From NCBI RefSeq assembly GCF_901933205.1, contig NC_044572.1, positions 111,736,965 through 111,800,964 on the forward strand: DNA of 64,000 nt, given 5' to 3'. Source of the DNA: Camarhynchus parvulus. Its lineage: Eukaryota; Chordata; Aves; Passeriformes; Thraupidae. The notes beneath the pieces were generated by a model. The model saw nothing but the letters and a program-made list of their open reading frames with translations. It had not been told where the DNA came from and ran no database searches. Shown here piece after piece: positions 50,851 to 64,000 of this stretch. A program made the position numbers and the translations under genes. Within the stretch, counting starts at the first letter, position 1. Every line of letters starts with the position of its first letter.

Positions 50851-53800
50851 TTAGAGAATGAGAATGTATCAAATAAACATACATTTAACTTTATATTTCA
50901 TTTGAACCCTTTATCAGAGCCCTTGCTTACTCTGGCCAGCAGTTTCTCTTGCAAATAGCTTCATAGACATCAGTGGGAAAATTTATGAGAATTACTGCAT
51001 TTTTATGTCGTTTAGAAGAGGACTACTGAGTCTTTCAGATGATAATTAACAGAAAAGACTACAGAGTAGTCAGAAGGAATATATATATTCTATAAACTCA
51101 AATATCAGAGTACCAAAAATATATACTAGTATTAACCACTGAGAACTTAGAATTAATGGGTCTTTTAATACATTTGGATTTATTCCACACACAAACACAC
51201 AAATATTATTTTGCTTGCTATTTCACCCATTATTTTTCTATAGCAAATTTGATTAATTAACGGAAATTCTGTCTTCGTTCATCCCTTCCCTCCTGTTCCC
51301 CCCAAGTACACCTCTTTTTTTTACACTAACACAGGGAAAACATAATGCAGCTACTATTTTAAATGGAAGAAACTATTAATTTATGAAGATACTAGTTAAC
51401 ATAAATACAAGCAGTCAATGCTGAATCTTTTATCAGAGCTTTGAGCTATTAGGTCCCATACTGACTTGATCAGCTACCTTTTTTTATGTTACACAAACAT
51501 ACCTAAGTGTTTATCTACCAGTTTAGCCTATCAATATCATTTTGTGAAGACACTTTCTCTGAATTATCTAGATCCTCATAAAATTTGTCAGTAATGTCAC
51601 AAAGAATCTAACTTTGATATCAGCTTTAGTTAAGGAGACATTAGGTAGTCATTTATTCTCAAATTCAGATTTCTGATAATACATACATATAGCAATAACA
51701 ACTTTAAAATTTCTCTCATTTGAAAGATAGGTTGCATTTCAGATTTGTATGTTGATATTAGATGTTATGAGCCATTTTCAACATGAACTGAGCACCTCAC
51801 TAGTCTCTCACATTTTCCTTGGCTTAGCTTTTTCTAGGTGAGAGTTTTGCTCTGTAAATGGGTTGCTGTTGCAACACGGAGAGTTAGTGGCAGAGTACGT
51901 GAGAGCTGAGGATCAGTTTTTGCATTTTCAGCAACCAGAGAAGGTGACAGGATCCTTAAAAGGGGCTCCTTTGAGGTAAAAGTCAAAGATGCATCTGCCA
52001 CTGCAAGTCAACGGCCAACAACCATCATCTCTTCATCATTTGTATGTAGATGTGACAACCTCCATCTGTCTCTGTTGCTGGAGCCCAAGCAATCACAGGT
52101 TTTAGGGAAAACATGTAGGTAGATGGAAGAAAGGTTTAAGACCTGTAAAAAGGATGATTTGATCTCTCATCCTCACTGACTGCAGTTTTAGCTGATGGAA
52201 TGGAAATACAAGTAACAGACAGAAGAAAAAGATTGAGAGCAGACAGGGGGACAAGTGAAATGATCTCACAGAGAATCCATTGCTGGCCATAGCAGTCTCA
52301 GTCACACACAGAAGTTGTGATGTGAGGTTCACATGTGGGGCTGTCAGACAAGTGAAAAACTACTTTTCCTAGCACTGAACACTACCACAAGGACAGATTT
52401 TAAATTAAGTTGATGGCTGCTTACAGGCTTTGGCTAAGGAAATTCATCACACTCTATGAGTCCCTATACAGAGAAACAACAAATTCCAAAAGGTTGGAAT
52501 CACAGTCTCCCACTCCACTTTATTCAACACTTGAACTCCCCAAAACTAGGGAAGAAACATAGGAGGGTTTTATGGGCACAGAGTCCTTTCAATTTTTTTA
52601 GGCAGGACCTGATGATACCTAACACAAAGAGAAACAGAACCAATGAAAACTTGAGGCCTTTATGCAAAAAGACCCTTAATTAAAACAAGAGAATATTATA
52701 CAAATCTCTCACAAAAGCTTTCTACAAATTTTTCATTTTACTCTCTTAACATTTGTTATTCCAGTATTTGCAGTTTTGACATTAGCTTTTTTGGTTTTTT
52801 CAAACAATTTTATTATGATGTGGATGTTGTTTATACATTGTCATTTGTATATATCAGTCTACAGGGAAAAAAAAGGAAAAAGGTATTACTTCTAAAATAA
52901 TAAAAAGGGGCACAAATCACATTGTATTGGTCTCTTTACTCATAAATGAAATATATTTTTTCCTTTCTGTTTCAACTAGGAGCAGTTATTCAGAATTTAA
53001 GTATGCTTCCTGAGAGCACAAAGTGAGAATAACTTCTAAAATAAAGCAGCTGCAGCCATATTATACATTTCTAAATCAAATCCTTTGAGCTCTACTCTGA
53101 CTACCACATTTGAGGAATTTATCACCACATCCTTTTATCTAATGTTCAACATGGGAGAAATTCTTTGATTTTGTAAGGAGCAGATATGAGGAATGATTCA
53201 ATTGCATCAAAATGAGATCAGGTTGCTCCTAACATCTAGGTATAAATCATCAGAAATGCATTAACACTAAAAATAACTTGCAAAGACAGAACCACATAAT
53301 GGAATTAAATAGTATGTGCAGACATACTAAAAAAGAAAATTGGTGGAGAAGAAAAAGCTGCAGATCTTCCATCAGTCAATGCTCAGAACCCCTCCAGGAG
53401 GTGCTAGGTGTGCCTCACAGTAACCTGGCCATGGGACCTTCTGAAGTCACATGTGATCTAGCAGCAATATCTGGTGTTTCAGCAGACAAAAGAAGCAGCT
53501 TGTTTCCTTAATGGATCTTACAATAAACCATATCAGTGGAATCCCTCAGCAGGTTAAGAGGTGAGGAGATTGGTCTTCCTGAAAAACAGACTTTAACATG
53601 CCTAGAGACATCAGGACAAAGTGGCCTAATCCATTGGTCAGCACCTGGAGAGGCACGGATGGGGAAAGCCAGTCTGTCTACTTGCAGATGACCACAGTCT
53701 CCTGTCTCGTGTCCCCAGAGACATGCAGGCAGCTGTTGGCCAGTTTAAAAGTTCTGCAAAGCTCTTTAGACTTACAGTTCCTCTAAGAGAAGTATGAATT

Positions 53801-56800
53801 CAGTCAAGGCCAGATAAGGCTGACTCTGTAATGTCCAGGGTAATGAAAAATCCCCTTGGTTGTGTGCATTTCAGAAGCACCCTTGCAGATGCCAGGGTGG
53901 AAGATGACAGTCTGGAATATTGGCTTGGCTGGTAATCAGGTACTGTCTAGGGAGGGGATAAGATGATAATGACCCACAAGGGAGGGCCATCACATAACAC
54001 TTGTCTCTACCATGTCTCACAGTTGAGAGATTTAGGCTGCATATCCTTCATAGGCATAACCTTGCTATTATGTGCTTCCACCAGCTCAGACCCCGGGCTC
54101 TTCCGTGATTAACTGAATAATTCCATTTGCAGGACATGATACCTAGCTCCACAGTTCTGGGGCACAGTATATTACTGGCACTGAAGTTAAAATAATCACA
54201 GCTCAATGGCCATGTAGCTCGTCTACATCATGACACAACCCCTCAGGTCATTATTTGCAAAGGGCTCAAATCAGAAACTCAAACACTGCAATAACCTTAA
54301 AGCTAATCTTATCACATAACCAACAGACTTTAGGGGAAGAAGATTACTGCTCTGTTCTGGAAAACTTGGATAATATCTCTATTGTTGTCCTGAATTTTCT
54401 CTATAAACTCTACAAAGTAAAAGAAAGAAAAGCAAATAAAAAAATAAACACTCAATAATATCCTGTCTCCTCTGTGATATACTACTGTACCAGCCTCTGC
54501 TCCCACCTTAAAATTTATAGATTGTCTTTTACAAATAAGGAGATTTTGCAGCTTTTGCAGTACTTTTGAGAAGATACTTCATCCTCACACTGACTGGCAG
54601 CAGAGAAAAGCAACTTAGAAAATGGCTTTTTCATGGAGTAGGTGAGCAACAATCTATGAGAAACAAATTGTGATACTGCCACAGCCAACACATGGAAAAA
54701 ATCAGAATCATCACACTGCTAATTCAAATTGAAGGGTATTAAACAGGATTTGCTACAACTAGCTTGCACATTTTTACACTGCATTCTTCAAAATATTCCT
54801 CCAAGATGTGCAACTAATAGGCTAAATTGATGAAACTCTTCCAGATATCACAGCAAGAAACAAATATAAATTGCTTGAGGTGTGAAAGACAATTGTAAAA
54901 CATACTGCCATGAGATTTTCAAATTTCAATAATGTGCTTTAATTTTAAATTCAGGGTTGCCTATATGAAGTTTCATCATTGCAATTTGGGTACCTGATCA
55001 TCAAAAGTTCTAAGTATTAAACAGCATTAAAGGTGAATGGAAAAGGCAGATATACAAAGCAAATATATGAGTATTTCTATGGACTTTCTATGGACTTCTA
55101 CATACTTTCTTCTTGAGGCCAAAATCACAAGTAATATATTCTGGATATATATTTGATAGTTTGAATTTTTACTACAAAATAGAAATGCCAAATTTAAAAT
55201 GGCTGAATGGAAAAAAATTTTTACTTCCTAGTCATGAATATGCCATCATAATGTCTTTGTTTTTTACTATACAGCTTTATTTCAATAATATAAAGAAGTC
55301 ATTCCTAGACATGAAACTGCTGCTGATAATAGCTTTTTTGTTTATGAAGTGATAAATTCTGTCTCACCAGTCTTCATTCTCATCCTGCAGAAATCTGATT
55401 GGCAGGAATACCCACACTAGAAACACCCTGTTATTGCAGGTGTATGATGCAAAATGTGTTTCCCTTTCTCATGACCATGATAATATGAGCCATACTGCAT
55501 AGTCTTGCTATGCAATATGAAAGATATATAGGTGATCTCTTTCTCCATAGAGGGTTTACAGAGGCATGATTACTTTCTGTTGAAAAATTTTACAAAATCT
55601 TTTTTAACTGTTAGGATACATATGTTGAAAATTATATTTTAGAACAGGATGTGTTTGATTCTTAATTGTCTTCTTGAAATTTGCCAAAAATTTAATGTGA
55701 TTACAACTAAACTGTGAGATTAATTTCATGTTTTTCTGTAGCAGGCCCAAAAATTTTAGAGAAGCAACCTCTCGGTTTTATGAGATAACTGATTGATAAT
55801 TAATTGTTCTTCATTTTCATGATATCAGCTCTGTGGATTGTTAGGTTCACAAATAACTTGAAAAATTGCAAATGCCCAAGTGTTGCATTTGTTTTGCTGT
55901 TCAGATCCCGAAGGCAACACTTGTTCAACAGTAGTCCATCCTTTTCCCACCTCACACAGCGCCGATGAAGTCAGCAGGGATGGGATGTGCCACCCAGCTC
56001 CAGGCTGCAGGCCATGAGCCAGCCAGCAAGCTCCTGCAGCCAAGGCTGTGTTTATTGCACCCTCTTCTACAGGGGACACTGCCTCATGGGGACAACTTCT
56101 GCTTCCAGTAGAACAGCAGCTCAGGTAATGAGAGATAACATTTTTCAATAGGAATGCTTCTCATGTTTTTATCAAGTATCTTGATACCAGCAAACAAAGC
56201 TAGCAAGCTTGTTCCAAAATGAAGCTTGCAGGCTGAGAGGAGAGGAAGAGCATTTACAATATTGAATTGATCCATTTTAAGCGTTCTAGTTGGCAAATGT
56301 GTTAGAGAAAAAAAAAAAAATCAGAGTCTGCAATAGATATCTGGCACGAATCAGAAACAATATTTTGTAGGTGGGCCCAGCACAAAGTAAGGTCCATTAG
56401 GCTCAAAGGACACTGCAACAGAACAATGGAAGCAGACAGGAAGTCTGCACTAATAAATATGCCCATTGGGCCCGTGCCACTGCCTAGCATGGCATAGATA
56501 CATACAGAAGGATTATACACTAAATGGTGCAAGCACAGTCCAGTCCATCTGTCATAAACATTAAGTCCAAAGGCCACAGGTGCAGATGGCACTAAAAAGT
56601 AAAAATTACACCCAGACAGAGACCACTTCATGTAATATGGAGAAGAAAAAAACAATCCAGCAAAACTAAACAAAACAAAACCAAAAAAATTCCACTGATT
56701 TGTTTCCAATCAATAAATGTTCTCAGAATGTCCTTGGCAACCTCTGCTTCTTCCTTTCCCGCTGTCATTCTACATGCGTAACATACATTTTATTTCACAA

Positions 56801-59800
56801 AAGTACTTTGAGCATTCAGGATCATTTTTTATTCAGTTAAGTAGATTTACCAGATATTTTGGCAAAAGGTGAATAATTTAAAGTATGATTCAGTCCTTCA
56901 TTCTGGTATGTTGAGAAGAGAATGTATTTTGCCTTTGGAGAGGGAATGTTAGACTCCAGGTATATTTAGCTTGAGGAATGTTCTCATAATAAAAAGCTTA
57001 ATAACAATGTGGTTATTTTGGGAGGACAATGTGCTTCTCTCTCATAATCCAGATAAACAGAAAGGAAAGTTACCTATGTCAAAACTCTAAAGAAAAAGAA
57101 TTTCTGGTCTTTAATAATTTTAAATAAAACTTGCAGAGGACATTGATTTCTCATACTGAAGTATCTTTAATACATATGCTATATATCTGCAGATCATGTA
57201 CATAAAGGTGGGCAAAAACCACAGAACACACTGTATTACAGTAACATTTAATTCACCATAATTTTCTTCTTTTACAATCACCACAGGCAAGTAACCAAAT
57301 ATCCAGAGCTAAATGAGAACAGACCACCCAAAAAGGGTACTAAAAACTCTTCCTGCAAGTGAAAGAAATCTTCAGAATAAACTCTGGTTCTTCAAGATTT
57401 TGTCTTTGTAAATTAAATGTATTCCAAACCTGTGGAAGTCAGAATTTCAAGTTTGTCCTTTTCCAGCCATACTTTGAGGCAGTTGTAGAACTTGTACAAG
57501 CACTGGTCAATTTGTCAGCTGATTAAATAAAGGATGCCAATTCTATAGAAGCACTTACAAAAGAGTTTTAAAATTGGAACAAAATGCTTATATCTTTGAT
57601 GGGGTTTTAATAAAGTGTTTAACAAGGAAACAAAAGCCATCTAAGAATATAATCATATTCCAGCTGTATAATCCCACTGAAATTCTCACTGGAAACTCCA
57701 GTGTTGTTTCAGAAAGAGAAGTATTTTCATTGATACCAGTCTCTGGAACATTTTCTTGCTACAAGAACAAACCTTATCTTTCCATTTTAATCAGCATTGC
57801 CCATTGTGCCTCATTCATTTTGCTCATGAAATCTGACCTCCATAAATCAATGGAAGAAACCCTGATGCCTTTGCAATAGCAATATCTATAAGCTTATATG
57901 TATAAGCAGATGTACAGGATGTGATGCCTTTTCCCTTCCTTCTGGACAGAGTTTGCGTAACTGGGCAGCAGACATGGTAATCACAGAAATGATTATGCAT
58001 GCTGTTTCTTTCTTGTACTTGCAGCCAAGTACTGTAAAGATCTAATAATACAGAAATGAATCAACTGAATGCTATTTCCAAAACATCGTATACTTTTTTG
58101 TTGTACAGTTGTACAGTTTTTAATTGTTAAGAGATACATACCCATTAAATGTGTGTTTGAGTATGGTTGGTACAAGAGATAAAAATGGGCAGCATCTATG
58201 TAATTTTCCTAAAGACTTAAATTTAAATAATTTAGGAAAAGGGTTTTTGTTTTCTCTTTTAAATCAAAAAGTGTGAACAGTGACTTATTTCTTCATGTCA
58301 TACCAGAGGATTGTAGTATTTAAGTTTTGCCTTACAGCTGTGGTGGGATCCAATGTCTCATAACCACAGCACATTTCCATTTAATTCCCATTTAACAGCT
58401 GACTACCCAAAGTTATCTGGCTTTACCATGGATTAGAACTAGGGACTTTTCCAGTATCCAGTTTCTAAGTGTTTATTCCCACACTGATGCTGCAATGACA
58501 GCTGAGCCTACAGCTACTCCTACTTGTTCTGTTCTCCCGGTCCTCAGTGACCAGGAATGACAAGAAAAAAATTTCATGTCTCATTGATAATGAGTTGCAA
58601 CTCTGGTGCAACTGTGAGCAGATGAGACCTCACACTGCCATAATTTAATTCAGACAATTCTCCTATTGCATACAAGAACTAATAAATGTGATGCCATATC
58701 CAGCCTTCCAACAAGGCTTATTTATCACAGCAACTATGGTGACATCTACTCACACAATATTAGAATCCTCATTTCCTACTGGCTCAGAACTTAGGCAGAG
58801 TTTGCTCCCATTTCCATTCACACACTGTGACTCCCAAGTAGTTCTGGCAGATGGGTTCTTGTGCCAGGATACATGGAAGGAACCTGAAGAACTTTTCAAC
58901 CATACATGACCAGTGCCCATGCCCTTATCTCCTCATCTCCCTTTGTGCAGCTAGACACCAACAGCAATAACCAAGGGTGATGATATTGGTGTTGGGGCTC
59001 AGGAAAGCAGCAAGGCTGCCTCCACCTGGAGTTAAATCAACTGAACAAGACATGCTGAAACTATCTGTGCAAAGTAAATTAAAAAAAAAGATATTGAGAG
59101 ATTATAAATGGAGAAGCTAATAAGCTCTATAGATAGTGCAGTGAAGAATGGGTGGATTTCACAGGCATTGAGAGACAGTCATATGGTCAGACTTCACAGA
59201 CTCTTGAAGAGCACCAGTTCTGGTGAGCGCAGTCATGCCAGGTCAACAGTGCCCAGGAAACTGCAGCAGAAATTCCATGCAAGGCCATGAGCACACTGGC
59301 AATGGTTTCGGAAATACTGACTTAGCAAAGTGATACAGCAAATTGGGATCAGTGGGGGGAAAAAAAATTGGGACAGGCTGTTTTTTGGGAGGTGAAAAAG
59401 AACATCTAAAAATATTTTTTAGAAGTCATGCAAGTCCTGTGAGCAGTGCTGTCTGCTGGGTAGTCCTGCATTCGATGAGCCCAGCCTGAGCCAGGACTAA
59501 AAACCAAACTTGTAAACAGACAATGCAAATATCAAACCTGCTTCTGCAATAAGGAGGAAGCAATCTGGGCTGAGGTATTTTCCTTGGCCTAAAAGGACAA
59601 CATCTGCACAGGACAGATTGAACATTCTGGCACATCTCCAGGACAGATTACATTGGTATCTTCCCAGCCACTTCCTAATATTTTTCACAGCATAAATCCC
59701 TGCAGTAAAAGATTGCTTACGATGTAGTCTACATTCCCAAGTAGACTATTTTCTAACAGTGACCCAAGAGGCTTCGTTTCTTTCCTTCTACTTTTAGCTC

Positions 59801-60489
59801 CCAGTCCTCACTGTTAGTCATGTTGATTTGGCATAAGGAAAAGGTAGACTTACAAATATTTGTTAATCACTCTCTTTGTTCTACTATTTTCACTTCTAAG
59901 CAAAAAGGCATCAGATTTCTCTTGGTTTCCTTTACACAGGTCTTTCTTCCTCAGCAAAAATATTCACATAAAAATTTCAGGGAATTTTTATGTGAGAACA
60001 AAACAGAGGATAAGCACCATCAAATCAAACCAAGGCACAGCTCAGAATCCATAGCAATCTCTTCCCTATCAAAAGCATTCACCACCCAGGCCAAACAGTT
60101 GTATTCTGTAAATTTCCAACATTCCAGGAACAACGCAAGAACTGCTCTGCGGGAAGAATCCTTCCAGCAGACATAAGATGTTCAGAGACCTGACTAAGCC
60201 CTAAAATGCAAATTTTTTTATATTTTTCTTTACTGTCTATGTAAAAGCAATACTTTACTCTTACAAATTAGTAAACTACTACTTAACTATTACTGCCTAA
60301 TGTGAGGGGAATTTCTTGCATTACTTAGTGTTTCATTAGAGCTGCCTAGCACCCCAAGCTCACCTGATGAATGGTGAGCTTCTTTAGGAGGCAGGAAGCA
60401 CTATCCACTTACAAGGAAAATTATTTCAGAAGTTGCCACGCTGTTATTTTCTCAGGATTACTCTGCTTAAAAACGATTTTTTTACCTGC
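50851..60489. other. gene-free interval
   Basis: No gene, RNA gene or clear interspersed repeat is recognised in about 9.6 kb. Slightly GC-richer patches occur at 53,340-53,790, 55,900-56,110 and 59,430-59,660, but their open frames show no known motif. The 135-codon frame at 56302-56709 (minus) is the longest in the window outside CR1. It has no recognisable domain, and its Phe string next to the stop comes from an A13 run (56308-56320). Confidence 0.55.
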
Positions 60490-61080
60490 AGGCATCTCTT
60501 TTCTAGATTATACAAGCCCTGCTTTTGCAGAGCTTCTTTACAGGACATATGCTGCTGCCTCCAACCATCTTCATAGTCCCCTGCTGAACTTGCTCCAGCT
60601 GGTCAACTTCTGTCTTGAATGGAGGTACCCAGAACTGGATGCATTGTTCTACATGTGGCCTAATTAGTACCAAGTATAAGGAAATCACAACTTTATTTGA
60701 TCTACTGGTAGTCTGCTGTTGACACAGCCCACTGCTTTTTTTTCCTTCATCACTGTCAGCGTAAAACGCTTAACCCACTGTCCTCCAAGACACTGAGCAA
60801 GTTACTGAACCATGGTGGGTTCCGGGACAGTCCCCTAAGGAACTCAGATAAAAAGATGGAGTATGAGCCATTAGCCCCTGGAATTCAATGATCCATCTGT
60901 TTTTTACTCATGTACCTGTCTCTCCATCTAGTCCACAAATACGCTGCATCACTATTACAATGTCATGGGAGATTGTGCTAAAAAACCTGCCTAAGTCAAA
61001 GTAGATGACATCCCCTGCTCCCCTTAAACATTAATCCAGTTGAACCTGTCACCTCATTGCAAATGCTACTGTATTTATTA
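60490..61080 (-). mobile_element. old CR1 retrotransposon D
   Basis: A diverged minus-strand CR1. Plus-strand words in order include CTGCTGAACTTGCTCCAGCT, CCCAGAACTGGATGCATTGT, ATGTGGCCTAATTAGTACCA, GGAATTCAATGATCCATCTG and AAGTCAAAGTAGATGACATC. These are the reverse complement of CR1 ORF2 from near its C terminus back towards the reverse transcriptase. No 3' tail is seen, so both ends are lost. It differs from A, B and C enough to belong to another, older subfamily. The sequence continues into an AAATTA-rich simple repeat at its right edge. Confidence 0.85.
60503..60688 (-). pseudogene. CR1 D ORF2 remnant
   Basis: A 61-codon minus-strand stretch containing RPHVEQCIQFWVPPFK and QLEQVQQGTMKMV, which match the conserved RPHLEYCVQFW...LE.VQR.A.KM region of CR1 ORF2 downstream of the reverse transcriptase. 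The rest of the frame is lost to mutation. It is a fossil and not expressed as protein. Confidence 0.88.
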
Positions 61081-61107
61081 AAATTAAAATTAAATTAGAA
61101 TTAAAAT
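61074..61107. repeat. (AAATTA)n simple repeat
   Basis: An imperfect hexamer repeat of about five units at the edge of CR1 D. Confidence 0.75.
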
Positions 61108-63570
61108 CCATGCTACTCCAGATTACTTTTTTGTAAAAGAACATGATATAACCATACAATGCATAAACATTCATATTCTCTGTGGTCATCTTTACCACCA
61201 AAATTAAGCTGCCAGAAAATCTTTACTCATATGTTTTCTCTGAAGTAGCATAAATCTGCTAGCAAAATGGAATATCTGTGACACATGCGATCACATGATT
61301 AACACTTCTAGAGGAGCACTACTAATAAAATTATTACCAAGAAAAATAGAAAAAATATTTCTGTGAGTCAAGTTCATGGGAAACGTGTTTCAGTTTCATG
61401 CTGTTTAAAGCTGCAGTTAGTATTTTTTCAGATTTTTTTCCATATTTCATCTAATTTTAATGAAGTGATTTCTTAAGTTTAACGCCTTAATTCCTGGAAA
61501 AAAATGTCCATATTGACTTGTTGAGATCACAAAATATATTGATGAGCTCCTAAGTATCATTTCCCTGCAGAAATTTCATAATGTTTTATACAGATTCATA
61601 CTTATATATCAATTTAAAATATGAATATAAATAGAATATTAAGAAAATAAAAAAGTTTTCGGAGGAGCACACTTCTTTTTCTGGACCAACATTAAACCCC
61701 CAAAGAACAGTAAAATAATTTATTTAAATAACAGCTATTTATTGTATTTTTACAGTGTTGGGAAAACATAGTGCGTAAAATTGAAATTGCAATGTGCCAT
61801 CAAAATAAAAAAGGAAAAAGTAAACCATGGAAAAATAAGAAAAAGAAAAAAGTAAATGAACTTGTTGAATATTTTCTGTTCTGTAAAGCCTATTCTTAAT
61901 AACTCCTTGAACTATATTGACTAATCACAAACATCCACTACAGAAGACTTTGATGTGTTACAGATTTTTGATAGAAATGTTATTCTGTACAGTAGAGAAA
62001 AATATGGGATTCAGTGTTAGACGAGACTTGTTAAAAACATAAATATCTTTTGAAGTGATTTTGCTTGTAAACCTAAACATTAATATGTATTACAAAAACT
62101 GAATTCACAATTATTTTGTTTACAGTTAGCACTGTGAGCATTAAACTCTTAGAAATGCATATGCAAAAGAGAAATAACAGAAATTTTCCAGAAAAGAGGA
62201 GTGATTTTCTAAATCTCTAGAAAGCTTTAATACTGCATATTCCTCAGATTTAATGCTGAGATCATACAGTTCCTTAGCTTTAGGTCACCAGAACGCATAA
62301 GTTGGTTGCTTTTTTTTTTTCTGTTCCCAGGGTGTGTAAGACACTCAAAACTTCTTTCAGCTCTGTATGGATTTCAGTGTGAATCAAAGAATACCAAGAC
62401 TTTAGACTGGAGTCTAAAGTTTTTTCTTGACAAATGAGAAAGTGAAGAAATGGAAAAAAAAAAACCCTAGTATTGACTTGAGATACACAGTGAAAAGGGC
62501 AGATAACAAACTCCCAACAGAAATCCAGGATAAACTGAAAACCAGCTAAGCCCAGCTACACAATCCAATGTAATATAATCAGGGGAAATCACCATTTCTG
62601 ATTCTTAAAGCACATTAGGAATAAAGATGCCTCCATGGATATGTTTCAGTAAAATGATAGAACCACCAAAAATTAAACTGTTATATTGACATTTTCTTGA
62701 GATACATGTCTACATTTCCTGAAATTATACCAATTGCTTAGGCTGTCCATTACTTCATGAAATGGGTGAAAAATCTATATTTTTTCCTCCCTAGCAAATA
62801 TTTGAAATTAGGGTTCATTTGCCTACATTTATCATTCCAATTTATTGGCTCTAATTTATTTATTTCGCAATCAGCAGATTGATAATGTAATTACCAGCAA
62901 GGAGCCTGAATTTATTCAATTGTTGGTGCAAATGCCACAGTTTCCTTGTTTACATGAGGAGATTTTCACTAGTGCTGCTAGTGATCACCACTGACTGGAT
63001 CAGTGCTATTTCCATCTGGACACAAGCCTGCATATTTTTGATATGTGCCTAAACAGAATACAAAGCTTTATAGCTGAATGACAGACACCTTCATTTCAGG
63101 TAACATATAGATACTCTTACACCCATAGGCACTAAAAATAAAGAAACACATCCCTGAGTTAAGCAAACATACATGTGGTTATATAGTGGCAGGATAATTT
63201 AACTATGCATAGCTACTTTGCAGGGAAGAACTTCTAAAAACCAGCAAAAAGAAAAAAAAAATAGATTGAAGACATCAGAAGAGAAGGGGAAAAAAAAAAC
63301 CCACATGATGTTGCTATACCTGTATGTACGAATGTAATACCACAATCAAGAAAATATCAAACATTGATCTATGAGAGATTGGGAACTTCAGTGATAAGAT
63401 AGACCTTCTGTTTCTTAGTCATGAACAGCTTGGCTGCAATCTTCTATCTTTGATCAGGATGAAGATAAGGTCACCAAACTTCTAGTATAGCTTTACACTT
63501 GACTGAACTACACATTTTCAGCAATATTATTTTGGTCTCTGAATTTTGAGGTTTTGTATTCAATATGTTA
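61108..63570. other. gene-free interval
   Basis: No gene or interspersed repeat recognised. Purine-rich A tracts occur at about 61,800-61,850. Positions 62,810-62,990 are complex sequence with clustered homeodomain-like and forkhead-like words and a CACTAG/CTAGTG hairpin (62967-62983). Confidence 0.6.
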
Positions 63571-63590
63571 CAACAACAACAACAACAACA
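63571..63590. repeat. (CAA)n microsatellite
   Basis: Almost seven CAA units. The open frame at 63546-63749 reads through it as a Thr string and is not taken as a gene. Confidence 0.9.
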
Positions 63591-64000
63591 GCAGACCAGA
63601 TGATGAAATTTAACAAAAACACTTCATTGAAGCAAAAATCTACTTGGGCTTGTGGACTTCAACATCAAATGCCTAAAACCAAAGCACTGAGTATTATAAA
63701 TAGTACCTTAATTTCAGCCACTGCACTACTTTTCAAGAAAGGCATTTGAGAAGGGCTTCCTCCTAAAAATAACTAATGAAGAGAATCAGTTACTGTAATT
63801 GAGCACTTTCCAGTGTAGCTCAGTTAAATACAACTTCTCACAGCCTTTTAACAAAAAATGAGAGAGATATGTAAAAGCCAATTGGAAAATATCATTTGTC
63901 AAAATGCTATGGAAAACAGAAGCCAATCTGGGGAAAGAAGGTGGATTTGACTTTTGGATTCAAGACTATTTTTTCAAAACAAAATCAAATCCAGGAGTGA
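63591..64000. other. unassigned sequence to window end
   Basis: Nothing recognised. Confidence 0.5.

Noticed and set aside
51890..52000. A possible short exon: a pyrimidine-rich CATTTTCAG acceptor-like word followed 45 bases later by GAGGTAAAAG.
   Set aside because: Splice-like words this weak are common by chance, and the 45 bases between show no known peptide.
56302..56709. 135-codon minus-strand open frame, the longest outside CR1.
   Set aside because: No domain, signal or family motif is recognised. A rough estimate of stop-codon frequency suggests that one frame of this length is not surprising in 64 kb on two strands.
1..64000. CRISPR arrays, bacterial operons, tRNA or rRNA genes, telomeric repeats, integrated viral genes other than the LTR.
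   Set aside because: None was seen on reading both strands. The repeats present are eukaryotic CR1, LTR and microsatellites.

Overview
This window reads as AT-rich, non-coding nuclear DNA from a bird. The evidence is the repeat content. There are several CR1 (chicken repeat 1) non-LTR retrotransposon fragments, recognisable by the 3' ATTCTATG-type tail and the typical CR1 3' body, plus one solo LTR that resembles the long ERVL-type LTRs common in bird genomes. CR1 also occurs in crocodilians and turtles, so the LTR is what tips the call to a bird. I found no convincing protein-coding exon, tRNA, rRNA or snRNA, and no CpG island of promoter size. The window is most simply a gene desert or the inside of a very large intron.

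Layout. Positions 1-26,872 are unannotated single-copy-looking DNA with small simple repeats, short tandem duplications, a small CpG cluster at 257-384 and a perfect 26-bp palindrome at 9,067-9,092. Positions 26,873-28,213 hold a minus-strand CR1 (A), split by a second minus-strand CR1 (B, 27,125-27,734) inserted into it. Positions 30,449-31,805 hold a third minus-strand CR1 (C) of the same general type as A. C still shows pieces of the reverse transcriptase, with the catalytic motifs destroyed. A 21-unit AC microsatellite sits at 32,279-32,320. A heavily decayed plus-strand CR1 relic (E) is at 35,355-35,525. The solo LTR is at 48,350-48,930 on the plus strand. A purine-rich tract follows at 50,737-50,850. 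An old minus-strand CR1 (D) is at 60,490-61,080.

The long open frames in the window are either inside CR1/LTR sequence, run through microsatellites, or are about as long as chance gives in 64 kb. No set of genes works together here. Several stretches between repeats (for example 10,780-11,140, 40,090-40,260, 46,460-46,740 and 62,810-62,990) are unusually free of low-complexity sequence and carry clustered homeodomain-, GATA- or forkhead-like words. They are candidates for conserved non-coding elements, but conservation cannot be judged from one sequence. I did not find a new biological system. The most informative structures are the nested CR1 pair, the solo LTR and the candidate regulatory stretches.
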